IMG/VR virus record: IMGVR_UViG_3300033146_000452 | Coordinates: 1-25,103 of that record | Length of the DNA stretch: 25,103 nt | Direction: 5' to 3' (one strand) | From: a virus | Part shown: positions 1 to 7,621 of the stretch, piece after piece | Numbering within the stretch: the stretch's first letter is position 1 | Layout of the letters: each line of letters starts with the position of its first letter | Position numbers and translations under genes: made by a program | Notes under the pieces: model-generated | The model's database searches: none | What the model was told of the DNA's origin: nothing | The model's input: only the letters and a program-made list of their open reading frames with translations

Positions 1-34
1 TAATATAATTTGGATTTCCCACTGTAAAATTGCC

Positions 35-55
35 GGGGGTATGCATAGTATTCCC
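35..55. other. possible hairpin in the leader
   Basis: A run of five G (35-39) can pair across an AT-rich centre with GTATTCCC (48-55). This gives an eight-pair stem with three G-T wobbles and a five-base loop. It sits in a 168-base gene-free leader whose remaining sequence is CA-rich (about 60-110). No T-run follows, so it does not look like a canonical terminator. It might be an RNA processing site or the end of an upstream unit, or it may be chance. Confidence 0.2.
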
Positions 56-118
56 AACACCTCCCACACACACACTATATACACAACATCCGCCGCACAC
101 CCAACCCCACTCCAGGAA

Positions 119-132
119 AATTTACTATAATA
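119..132 (+). promoter_or_regulatory. putative phage promoter, copy 1 (AATTTACTATAATA)
   Basis: This 14-mer recurs exactly at 11718-11731, and I found no third copy. It contains TATAAT (126-131), which matches a bacterial -10 box. Neither copy has a recognisable -35 TTGACA at the expected distance, and neither fits the Bacteroidota -7 element TAnnTTTG. Both copies lie in gene gaps 36-45 bases before a start codon. The likely role is a -10-only promoter class, read by a phage-modified or phage-encoded RNA polymerase, that starts the 169-11715 unit. Confidence 0.5.
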
Positions 133-168
133 GACCGAGATAATATCTAAAACCCTAATGCTCAATAC

Positions 169-1017
169 ATGAAATATGATAATATGTCAATAGACGGAAA
201 AGTGGGATTCCTAGAGAAGGACCACAGATATGAACTAATATCAGACCCAAACCTTAAATTCAACTCAGTTACCACTCTTATCGGTGACTACCACGAGGAA
301 TTCGTAGCCAAAGATCACGCACAGAGACTCTCCAACGGAGGGGCCTTACCAGACTCCCGCTATTACGGGATGTCAGAACAGGAGATCCTAGACTCCTGGG
401 TGGAAGCCTCCACTATGGGTACCAGACTCCATGCATACGGAGAGGCGTTGCTTAACGGAGATACTTCAGCTGTACCTCCAGATTCACCGAAGGCCAGACA
501 TGTACCCATCATAGTACAGGATTTGAAGGACAAGGGATACGAGTTGGCTAAAGCTGAACTCCTAGTGTATTCACTGGACTTACAATTAGCGGGACAGTCA
601 GATATCATACTTAAACGTAAGTCATCTACTGATCCCTCCAAGTACGAATACGCGATATACGACTGGAAGTTCTTGGCTGCTCCTCTACAGAAGAAGGGGT
701 TCTTTGATACTAGGACTAGGAAATACAGGAAGATGAAGAAGCCGTTTCATTACTTAGACGATATCAACTGGATACACTACTCAATACAGCTCTCTATGTA
801 TCAGACACTGACTGGGGACCCCTCACTCATTAGAGAGAAGGTCCTCATCGTGGTTAATGATGATGAGTGGGCATACGAGCCTTGCTACCCCAATATGAGG
901 GTATTCTGGGATTCTGACAATCAACTGCAGACTGTATATGAGACATGGAACGGGAAGTTCTATGATTCCAGAGTGGATCGTATTCTGAAGAGATGGCCTT
1001 CTGATATAGCAAGATAA
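169..1017 (+). CDS. PD-(D/E)XK nuclease of the RecB/Cas4-like type
   Basis: This 282-residue protein shows the ordered motifs of RecB-type nucleases. They are G84-x3-H88, an acidic residue near E130, D145 in a GQSD strand, D165-x-K167 in an IYDWKF strand, and Q207-x3-Y211 on the following helix. Such enzymes are Mg-dependent DNA nucleases; in phages they are used in recombination, genome processing or host DNA breakdown. No helicase domain is attached, so it resembles the stand-alone nucleases of large phages. The start at 169 lies 36 bases after the promoter-like 14-mer and has no Shine-Dalgarno; an in-frame ATG at 184 is an alternative. It is the first gene of the unit that ends with terL, so a role in preparing DNA for packaging is possible but inferred. 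Confidence 0.82.
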   Translation: MKYDNMSIDGKVGFLEKDHRYELISDPNLKFNSVTTLIGDYHEEFVAKDHAQRLSNGGALPDSRYYGMSEQEILDSWVEASTMGTRLHAYGEALLNGDTSAVPPDSPKARHVPIIVQDLKDKGYELAKAELLVYSLDLQLAGQSDIILKRKSSTDPSKYEYAIYDWKFLAAPLQKKGFFDTRTRKYRKMKKPFHYLDDINWIHYSIQLSMYQTLTGDPSLIREKVLIVVNDDEWAYEPCYPNMRVFWDSDNQLQTVYETWNGKFYDSRVDRILKRWPSDIAR

Positions 1018-1037
1018 ATACACCCAAACACACATAC

Positions 1038-1994
1038 ATGATTTTAAACAAGTTAAAGAAACCGTTACTAACAATGCTAAAAGATGTTCCAAGTACAGCA
1101 GCTAAGGTAAAGATTAAACCAATGCAGCTAGCACCGGAGACAAGAGCATTTCTGAATTCCAATGATATATCATGGAATGATTTTTTAAATGAGGCTGGCT
1201 TAGACTTAATGCCTAATAATATAAACACCGCACAAGTGCTTGATTCGTTTGTACGCTCATTTACACATGAAGCCCCAGGCACTCTAACTCCGAAGAATCT
1301 ATCGGCATATATCAAACTGAAGAACCCTGATTTAGCTAAGAATCTAGACACTGATGTAAAGGATGTTAACGTAATGCTTAACAATAAAGATATGGGATTG
1401 ATAGACAATCAGGTACTCAAAGACTCGCTGAACAAAATAAAGGAGGCGGTAGAGGTTACTGATGCACCAACACCTCAGGAATTATTAGCAGTCAATCTGT
1501 ATACTAAAGGCTATAATACACCAATACATACAAGCGATTCTCCTCTATTCGAGGCATTACGTAAGGAGTTGGATTCTATCTCAGGTAAGATGAAGACAAG
1601 GGAAGATCTCTCATTAATTAGAGAGACGCCGCTAGATTATATATACAATACCAGTCAGAAAGGGAGGTCTAGGTTGAAGGATATAGATGTTGGAGATATA
1701 TTAGAACCTAATCAATTCCTGAGTACATCAACTAATCCACTGAAACTAGGATTTAATCCCAAGAGGGTAAGGATAGTAGTACCTAAAGGTAAGAATGTTA
1801 TAGCACCGAATAAACTTAATTATTTTGCATCACAGATTCCTAGTGAAGCAGAGATCATACTGCCTAAGGGTGCCAAATATGAGGTACTTATGAATAGACT
1901 TAAAGAAGGGATAAAGAAGAGGTTTGATTTTGATAGGATTAAAAGGTATGGAGCAGAGTCTCCGTTACCTGATATAACACTAAAGTTAGTATAA
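1038..1994 (+). CDS. mono-ADP-ribosyltransferase (R-S-E, ExE type), putative virion effector
   Basis: The C-terminal half (about 150-290) of this 318-residue protein carries the signature of ADP-ribosyltransferase exoenzymes. There is an aromatic/glycine helix start near Y155, an Arg on the first core strand (R195, in SLIRET), the STS motif S229-T230-S231 in FLSTSTNP, and the glutamate pair E270-x-E272 followed by IILPKGAKYEVL. These are the R, STS and ExE elements of enzymes that move ADP-ribose from NAD to a protein. ExE, rather than QxE, usually means arginine as target. The N-terminal 140 residues match nothing I recognise and may serve delivery. The N-terminus (MILNKLKK) resembles that of the metallopeptidase at 2263. 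The start at 1038 follows a CA-rich spacer with no Shine-Dalgarno. Target and packaging are inferred, by analogy with T4 Alt, a head-borne ADP-ribosyltransferase. Confidence 0.8.
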   Translation: MILNKLKKPLLTMLKDVPSTAAKVKIKPMQLAPETRAFLNSNDISWNDFLNEAGLDLMPNNINTAQVLDSFVRSFTHEAPGTLTPKNLSAYIKLKNPDLAKNLDTDVKDVNVMLNNKDMGLIDNQVLKDSLNKIKEAVEVTDAPTPQELLAVNLYTKGYNTPIHTSDSPLFEALRKELDSISGKMKTREDLSLIRETPLDYIYNTSQKGRSRLKDIDVGDILEPNQFLSTSTNPLKLGFNPKRVRIVVPKGKNVIAPNKLNYFASQIPSEAEIILPKGAKYEVLMNRLKEGIKKRFDFDRIKRYGAESPLPDITLKLV

Positions 1995-2025
1995 CATACA
2001 CACACACATTAAAACAGAAAAACAC

Positions 2026-2253
2026 ATGGAAACACAAGGAAACACATGGCAAGCACAACTGTTTTCTCCAGGAGATACAGTTACATTGAGACAGGAACTG
2101 GATAACAAGCCAGTTATGGTAGTGAAGTCAGTGGACAGGATATCTGATATGCATGAGAAACCTAGACTGCTAGGGATAACCTGTCAATGGTTCAACAAGA
2201 ACCAAGAGCTACAGACAGCAAGATTTTCAACTAAAGATCTAATACACGTGTAA
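2026..2253 (+). CDS. small SH3-like protein resembling YodC (DUF2158)
   Basis: This 75-residue protein has an FSPGDTV opening strand, a valine-rich central strand (VMVVKSV), a CQWF turn near residue 55 and a terminal TKDLIHV strand. That order (F-x-x-GD-x-V, then C-x-W-F, then a closing hydrophobic strand) is typical of the small beta-barrel YodC-like family, whose function is unknown. It sits between the ADP-ribosyltransferase and the metallopeptidase, nine bases before the latter. It could be an accessory, immunity or adaptor protein for one of them, but nothing in the sequence shows this. The leader is CA-rich and has no Shine-Dalgarno. Confidence 0.6.
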   Translation: METQGNTWQAQLFSPGDTVTLRQELDNKPVMVVKSVDRISDMHEKPRLLGITCQWFNKNQELQTARFSTKDLIHV

Positions 2254-2262
2254 TACACACAC

Positions 2263-3585
2263 ATGATACTACATAAACCAAAGAAAAGACAGTGGGGAGG
2301 TAGGCTGTATTCAATATTAAGCAGAGCTTCAGATATAAAGGCGCCTCTCAAATCAATGGTAAAAGAAGTGGACTTAGCGAAGCAATTACCATTGGATTTA
2401 AAATATAGAAATCTAGCAGAAGCAAATGAGGATATAGTAACTTCTAATATATTAGAGATCCAAGATGAGTATGTGAATGCCTTGGATAAACTAAGAAGGA
2501 ATAGATTTACTGCTGAAGACTATAAGAAGCTAGAAGACTTTACTGGTGGTTTGCTAAGAGAGAATAAAGATTTGCTTGATAAGGCTACTATTAATAAAGA
2601 AGATATACTACCAAATCATAAAGACGTAAACACGTTTGATGATGTGGCTGAGATTCTAGCCTTAGCTGATTATAAGTTAAGAAATCCTACTGCTAAATTG
2701 CCGGAGATAGATGCTTTGAGTGATGATAAATTATATGAGATTAGCGAGGACTTACATGATAATATACCATACTTAAATATAGATGCTTATAATAGCATAG
2801 CTGATAGACTGAATGATATAAACAAAAGGCATGTATTCAAATCCTACAGCGATAGGTATGCCGATAATACATCAATAAATGCTCCAATATTACGCAAACA
2901 GTTTAAAGGAGTGTTTGATAAGGTAAATGATCAGTCATCAAAAATATCTACCAATGAGGTTAAAGCGATACAACAAGCACTAGAGGAAGGGAAGATGGTA
3001 GATGCTATTCCAAAAGAGAAGTACCAGAAACTACTAGATTACTTTGATAATATTGAGGAATTACCTGAAGGGTTAAATCATGCAGCAATTAGAGAGGCTT
3101 TGGAGAGACCTAAACTGGTCACTGATTTCAACGATAATCCGTACGCTGTGATTAAAGGTTACTCTATGATACCCAAAAGGTATATGAAAGAGTATGATGA
3201 TGACTCCATACTAAACACCATTATACATGAGTTTGCGCATGAGGCAGATATATATCAGATGGATAATGACGAAGTGACTAAAGTATTAAAGAAATGGTTT
3301 AATTACCCTGCTATCAAGAAGTCTATGCCTAACTACTTTACAGATGAAACATCTGTCACAAGGGAGCTGCTGGCTACACTATTTCCTGCTAAAGTTAAAA
3401 AAGGTGGGGATACTTCAGCTCGTGATTACATAGAGAGTCTGTATAGAAATGGTTATAATTTCTCAGATTATCTGAATATGACTGAAGCAGAGCCTAGACT
3501 TATAAAAGATAAAGCCAACAATTATCTAAATAAGCTATTGCCTAGCCTACTTGCTGTAGCATCACTAGCAAACACACAACAATAA
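2263..3585 (+). CDS. HExxH zinc metallopeptidase, lethal-factor-like; putative virion effector
   Basis: This 440-residue protein has a zinc peptidase core at H322-E323-F-A-H326 (IIHEFAHEAD). An acidic helix follows in which E362 or E368 (ETSVTRELLA) is a plausible third zinc ligand, about 40-46 residues after the first His. That spacing and the S-x-x-E-L-x-A style helix resemble the anthrax-lethal-factor-like gluzincins, so a protein target is likely. The first 270 residues are charged, mostly helical and unrecognised. The N-terminus (MILHKPKKRQWGG) is strongly basic and ends in Q-x-G-G, close to those of the proteins at 1038 and 7622. A hydrophobic C-terminal helix (about 420-435) is also present. 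It could process virion proteins as a maturation protease, but its position among other effector-like enzymes favours a delivered enzyme. The substrate is unknown. Confidence 0.7.
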   Translation: MILHKPKKRQWGGRLYSILSRASDIKAPLKSMVKEVDLAKQLPLDLKYRNLAEANEDIVTSNILEIQDEYVNALDKLRRNRFTAEDYKKLEDFTGGLLRENKDLLDKATINKEDILPNHKDVNTFDDVAEILALADYKLRNPTAKLPEIDALSDDKLYEISEDLHDNIPYLNIDAYNSIADRLNDINKRHVFKSYSDRYADNTSINAPILRKQFKGVFDKVNDQSSKISTNEVKAIQQALEEGKMVDAIPKEKYQKLLDYFDNIEELPEGLNHAAIREALERPKLVTDFNDNPYAVIKGYSMIPKRYMKEYDDDSILNTIIHEFAHEADIYQMDNDEVTKVLKKWFNYPAIKKSMPNYFTDETSVTRELLATLFPAKVKKGGDTSARDYIESLYRNGYNFSDYLNMTEAEPRLIKDKANNYLNKLLPSLLAVASLANTQQ

Positions 3586-3609
3586 CATACACAGGAAATA
3601 TATATATAT

Positions 3610-4218
3610 ATGTACACATTCGAGTTTCGGGATGGGAGATTTGTAACTAACTGGCAATTCTTTCTATTCAAAGAGTTCACAGATATATGGAATTATGACA
3701 AGACTGTAGATAAAGATGCAGCAAATAAACTATTGTACTTTGTCTTTCTGATAGCTGATATCACAGATGAGAATCCTCTTCTGGATGAGACTAAGAACAG
3801 ATGGACGGAGGCTAAATTCAGGGCTTTTAATGACTCCCATAAGGAGTTCACTGATAAACAATCCAAATTAATAGACGCAGCAATTAAACGTTACATAGAA
3901 TTAAATAATACACCGGAGGAGAGGCTATTGACTGCCTTCGATAACATGGCGAATCGTTTAGCACATGTCGTGGATACTACAACTCCAGAGACAGTGACTA
4001 ATGTAGATAATGGTGTGGTGTCATATGCCAGTAATTCGAAGATCATAGCATCGTCTCTATCTAAATTATCGAAATTAAGATCTAATAGAGAGAAGATAAT
4101 ATCTCTCATTAAAAAAGAAGCAATAACTCAACGGATCAGGGGTCAACTTAAACTATCACCTCTCATCCGAGGCTTGATTACACTAGATTTAACAGAGGAG
4201 GAATACGACGATGAATAA
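3610..4218 (+). CDS. unknown protein, paralogue of the next gene (first copy)
   Basis: I do not recognise this 202-residue protein. It opens with a short beta stretch (FEFRDGRF), then a helix with the hydrophobic run LLYFVFLIAD, an acidic DENPLLDE turn and long amphipathic helices. A helix region near 120-160 contains ETVTNVDNGVVSYASN. The same elements occur in the same order in the protein encoded at 4211-4795 (FELYNGKI, VLFVFLYAS, NDNPIKD, EIVRNEHEITGKVTFATN), so the two are diverged tandem duplicates. Small helical proteins encoded before terL could be head or head-tail completion components, but that is only positional reasoning. The start follows an AT repeat (TATATATATATATG) with AGGA about a dozen bases upstream. 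Confidence 0.75.
   Translation: MYTFEFRDGRFVTNWQFFLFKEFTDIWNYDKTVDKDAANKLLYFVFLIADITDENPLLDETKNRWTEAKFRAFNDSHKEFTDKQSKLIDAAIKRYIELNNTPEERLLTAFDNMANRLAHVVDTTTPETVTNVDNGVVSYASNSKIIASSLSKLSKLRSNREKIISLIKKEAITQRIRGQLKLSPLIRGLITLDLTEEEYDDE
4196..4201 (+). promoter_or_regulatory. Shine-Dalgarno AGGAGG for the 4211 gene
   Basis: A full AGGAGG lies nine bases before ATG 4211, inside the end of the previous gene. It supports the start that overlaps the upstream stop (ATGAATAA). It contrasts with the CA-rich leaders of most neighbouring genes. Confidence 0.7.
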
Positions 4219-4795
4219 GGGAGACATGTTTGAATTATATAACGGGAAAATAAGGCTCGTGGAGGATAATATATCCTATCCCATATTCAAGGAGTGGATG
4301 TCTAAGTTAAGCGCTGAGAAGGCAAGAAAACGCGTATTATTCGTGTTTCTGTATGCATCACGTTCTAATGATAATCCTATCAAGGACTATGAAGAGAAAG
4401 CTAGGAGAGCAGAAGCACTTAGACTAGTATACGGATCTAAACCACCTGCAGAAGAAGAGATGAAGGAGCTGATATATGCAGCTAAACAATACTACCGGGA
4501 TGAACATGATAAACTGCAGAAGGAGATCGATCTCTACGATAAGAAGATCTTCCAATTCATAGAGCTACTGGATAAGACAGAGCCTGAGATAGTTAGGAAT
4601 GAACATGAGATTACGGGGAAGGTGACGTTTGCTACCAACATCGATATTATTAATGGTGTATTGGAGAACTCACTCTCTGTAATACTAGACAAGGCATCCC
4701 TACAATCTCTGCAGAAATCCGGGCATTATAACAAAGACTTGAGGCCTTCTCTAGACAACAAGAAAAGAGACAAATTATTTAACTATGATACTTAG
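4211..4795 (+). CDS. unknown protein, paralogue of the previous gene (second copy)
   Basis: This 194-residue protein overlaps its upstream paralogue by eight bases, so the two are probably translationally coupled. Shared elements with the 3610 protein are FEL-x-NGK near the start, a VLFVFLY hydrophobic helix around residue 45, an acidic DNPI turn, and an E-x-V...G-x-V-x-(F/Y)-A-x-N segment near residues 128-150 followed by a helix. The second copy has a longer charged coiled-coil-like stretch (about 75-120, rich in E, K, R and Y). No catalytic motif is visible. It may form a hetero-oligomer with its twin. It stops at TAG, and the 45-base gap before the next gene is A-rich with no clear signal. 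Confidence 0.75.
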   Translation: MNKGDMFELYNGKIRLVEDNISYPIFKEWMSKLSAEKARKRVLFVFLYASRSNDNPIKDYEEKARRAEALRLVYGSKPPAEEEMKELIYAAKQYYRDEHDKLQKEIDLYDKKIFQFIELLDKTEPEIVRNEHEITGKVTFATNIDIINGVLENSLSVILDKASLQSLQKSGHYNKDLRPSLDNKKRDKLFNYDT

Positions 4796-4840
4796 AAACA
4801 GACCACAGAAAAAACAAAAATACGCTAAAGTAAAAGAGAA

Positions 4841-6328
4841 ATGGCAGATATAAAAATCAAGAAAGGAAAACAGGGGGATCCATACGAATACAAACTAGAT
4901 GGAGATAGGGTATTCACACGAAAGATAGGATCTAATAAATGGATATCCCTTCAAAATGATCCAGCTAAACACGTGAGATCTAAAGTGTTCGGACTATCAT
5001 CAGATGCAGCCGCCAATAAACCAAGTTCCAGTGAACCGCGTTCTGGGGGACTTGCGCTAAACAAATACTTACCAAGTGGTGGAGAGAATGATCTTAGTAC
5101 TGCTGGAGAAGTAGCGCAGTGGGCAATACCTGCAGCAGCTGCAGCCTCCTTACTGTTAGGAAAAAGGGGTAAGGTGATAAGGAATGCACTATCTAAACAT
5201 CTGGTACCCAAAGGTAAGGGATTTAATAAGGTGGGAGATGCTATCCTTGGGATGTCTACTGATGCATCAACAAAGGCAGGAAGGAATACTAAACAACTGG
5301 CTAAAGGTCTATTAGCACCAGTTGGTGGAATAGCTAAATTTGCGGCTAAACATCCGAAAAAGGCTGTGGCTACAGGATTAGCAGCATATCCTATACTATC
5401 AGATGAGTTATACAATACAGCAAATGATTTGATTGGATTTGATACTCCAGAGTCATATGAGGAAAGACAAAATGCTGAGCAAAACGATTTTGATAGAATT
5501 AAGGAGGAAGACACAGGATTTAAGGATGTACTACTAAACATGATGACAGGATATATTGATCCAAGAAAAAATATAATACCTACTACTGCAGGAGCTTATG
5601 GTCAATATATGACTAATGCTATACTACAGGATGCAGGATTATTAGGTGAAGGAGAGGCATATACTACAATGGATAACTCTACTTTAAGTAGAGAGGAGCA
5701 AGATGCTATGATTAAAGTAATTCAAAATGCTATAAATAGAAGAAATGCATATGGCATGACAGACTACAGAGATTATAGCGATAGTAAGAACGTTTATGGT
5801 GCGAAAAGCAGTGATGCAGCATTACAGAAGATAAAGGAATTAGGAGCACTTAAATTTACTGCAAATCCTGACACTATGGAAACTTTAGCACAGACAACAG
5901 GTACTTTTGCATTTGGTGTTGATGAGAATGGAGACCTGGTTGTGGTTGATTCGTACGATTTTAACCCATCACAGGCAAACATTAGTAAACTAGGAGCAAA
6001 TCCAACAGAAGTGACTAAATGGTTGACATCAAAGAAAAACTTAAGTAAAGATAGAACAACTGGAGGTACAGGATTATTTGATGCTATTATAAATCCTGAT
6101 TGGAACAATTTACATATAGCAGCAGAAAATATAAGAAGTGCAGTACCAGTAAAAGTGAATCTTGGTGATGCTTCGAGATATTTGACCGACGAACAGATTG
6201 AAACATTAAAAAAGAAGAGAGGTAATATGAGTGAATACCGACCAATTGCAAGGATATCTCCTACTAAAGAAGTTGGAGAAATAAAAGAAGTTGGAGTACT
6301 TGACAAATTAATGTCATTATTTGACTAA
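4841..6328 (+). CDS. probable internal virion protein with hydrophobic segments
   Basis: This 495-residue protein was not assigned to a named family. Residues 10-37 (DPYEYKLDGD...NKW) look like a small beta domain of the Y-x-Y-K...G-x-x-K-W type common near the N-termini of phage structural proteins. A low-complexity Ser/Gly linker follows (about 50-88). Two hydrophobic Ala/Gly/Leu-rich segments (about 91-106 and 154-187) could insert into membranes. An acidic, Asn-rich helical region lies beyond 190. Around 345-376 is a beta hairpin (FGVDENGDLVVVDSYDFN) whose D-x-x-G-[ND]...D-x-YDFN pattern I associate with phage virion proteins. Hydrophobic segments with basic flanks suggest an ejected or membrane-contacting internal protein. 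The basic N-terminus loosely resembles those of neighbouring effector candidates. Confidence 0.7.
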   Translation: MADIKIKKGKQGDPYEYKLDGDRVFTRKIGSNKWISLQNDPAKHVRSKVFGLSSDAAANKPSSSEPRSGGLALNKYLPSGGENDLSTAGEVAQWAIPAAAAASLLLGKRGKVIRNALSKHLVPKGKGFNKVGDAILGMSTDASTKAGRNTKQLAKGLLAPVGGIAKFAAKHPKKAVATGLAAYPILSDELYNTANDLIGFDTPESYEERQNAEQNDFDRIKEEDTGFKDVLLNMMTGYIDPRKNIIPTTAGAYGQYMTNAILQDAGLLGEGEAYTTMDNSTLSREEQDAMIKVIQNAINRRNAYGMTDYRDYSDSKNVYGAKSSDAALQKIKELGALKFTANPDTMETLAQTTGTFAFGVDENGDLVVVDSYDFNPSQANISKLGANPTEVTKWLTSKKNLSKDRTTGGTGLFDAIINPDWNNLHIAAENIRSAVPVKVNLGDASRYLTDEQIETLKKKRGNMSEYRPIARISPTKEVGEIKEVGVLDKLMSLFD

Positions 6329-6340
6329 TACATACACATC

Positions 6341-7615
6341 ATGAACAATAAAGAACTATTAAGAAACCTGCTTAACTCGGGTTTAATAAAAAGATCGTTT
6401 GGTGATAGTGAACAACTAGAGCATCTCAATCAACTAAATGATCAATACAAGAGCAAGTACGGAAGAGATATGCCACTATCTGTACTGGCTAAAGCATACG
6501 ACAGGATTGGAGATGCTACAGACAAGGCAGTTGTAGCAATGGATTACTTAGATAAAATCAATCAAGGCGATGATTTCAGTAGTGCATATGATTACAATAT
6601 AAATCCGATGGATTATCAAGGATCTTCTGCCGAAGCATATAATATACGTTCAATCTATGATGCAGCAAAGCGTTATCATGAAGCATTCGACAAGGGTATG
6701 ACTCCACAGCAGATAAACGAGTACTACTCCAAACTTGGGAACAAGAGCATATGGGATAGTCCTGGAGATGTATATAACTCAATGTTCTATACTCCTGCAG
6801 CAGCAAGGAAGATATTAAGGAATGAATCCGATATAAACGAGATGTTCGATGAGGATAGATTCAATAAGAATATCATATCAGGATACGAAAAGCTTACCGG
6901 GAAATCCCATGATGTTGGTACGCGTAATAAACTGCGTACATTATACAACTCATATCTACAACAAGGTATGTCAGCTGTAAATGCGGAAGCGAATGTATTG
7001 AACGATATACATAGCGGGAAATTTGGAAAGACAGGATACAAACCCTCTACTCCAACCACTGGCACAACCACTACCGGAGGTACTACAACCGCCACTGGAG
7101 GCGGAGGCGGAAGAGGTCAGACTGTAGCTGATTTGTGGCGTAAGAACACAGGCTTGGACTGGTCTAAGGCTAAGGAATACGGATATACCACAACAGGAGA
7201 TAATTACCAACAGAATATGGAGTTGCGTAAACAGTTACTTGAGCATGGTAGTGATTTCCTTAATAAAGCCAAAGCAAAGTATGGGTCTGGAGCACCAAAC
7301 ACAGGTACAACAGGCACTAAACCCAATGAATGGTTGCTGGAATATTCAAGGAATCAAGCGCAAACCGCGGGCACAACTGGGGGACAGACTGAAGAGAAGA
7401 CCATAGGAGATCTTCTGAAAGAAAAAGAAGTCAATGACGGTATGTTTAAGAGTTGGTCATTATTCAATAAGGAGAAACGCCAAGAGAATAGACTGAAGAG
7501 AAAACAGAAAAAACTGGATAAAAAGTATGGGAGATCCACTAGTAAAACACCACTAGGACCAGAGAATCAGACTAGCGCAAAAACTATGGCTGATTTATTA
7601 AAGCCTAATATATAA
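6341..7615 (+). CDS. virion-associated protein with Thr/Gly linkers and repeated T-[VIM]-[AG]-D-L motif
   Basis: This 424-residue protein has a helical N-terminal half (1-235) of no known family. Its C-terminal half is built like beads on a string: Thr/Gly-rich linkers (about 237-258, 317-328 and 345-350) join short modules. The module at 261-305 (TVADLW...TGLDWSKAKEYGY...N-x-x-L-x-x-x-L) looks like a compact LysM-like or phage-specific domain. Its opening motif recurs at 354-359 (TIGDLL) and 415-420 (TMADLL, almost the last residues). A very basic stretch (about 378-400, rich in K and R) lies between them. Repeated motifs on flexible linkers suggest several identical contacts, for example to portal, capsid or peptidoglycan. 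It may partner the cysteine peptidase encoded six bases downstream. Confidence 0.7.
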   Translation: MNNKELLRNLLNSGLIKRSFGDSEQLEHLNQLNDQYKSKYGRDMPLSVLAKAYDRIGDATDKAVVAMDYLDKINQGDDFSSAYDYNINPMDYQGSSAEAYNIRSIYDAAKRYHEAFDKGMTPQQINEYYSKLGNKSIWDSPGDVYNSMFYTPAAARKILRNESDINEMFDEDRFNKNIISGYEKLTGKSHDVGTRNKLRTLYNSYLQQGMSAVNAEANVLNDIHSGKFGKTGYKPSTPTTGTTTTGGTTTATGGGGGRGQTVADLWRKNTGLDWSKAKEYGYTTTGDNYQQNMELRKQLLEHGSDFLNKAKAKYGSGAPNTGTTGTKPNEWLLEYSRNQAQTAGTTGGQTEEKTIGDLLKEKEVNDGMFKSWSLFNKEKRQENRLKRKQKKLDKKYGRSTSKTPLGPENQTSAKTMADLLKPNI

Positions 7616-7621
7616 TAAAGC

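Noticed and set aside
854-1408. A 184-codon minus-strand open frame over the junction of the first two genes
   Set aside because: It covers two well-supported + strand genes, including parts with clear motifs, and its translation is hydrophobic shadow-like sequence with no recognisable domain. All supported genes here run on the + strand.
3599-3611. AT dinucleotide run before ATG 3610 as a functional repeat
   Set aside because: It is only about six units long, in an AT-rich genome, and may be slippage-prone, but nothing else supports a role such as phase variation.
4951-5541. A 196-codon minus-strand open frame inside the 4841 gene
   Set aside because: It is rich in Ser, Leu and Pro, as expected from the reverse complement of an Ala/Gly/Lys-coding region. 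It has no start context or neighbours on that strand.
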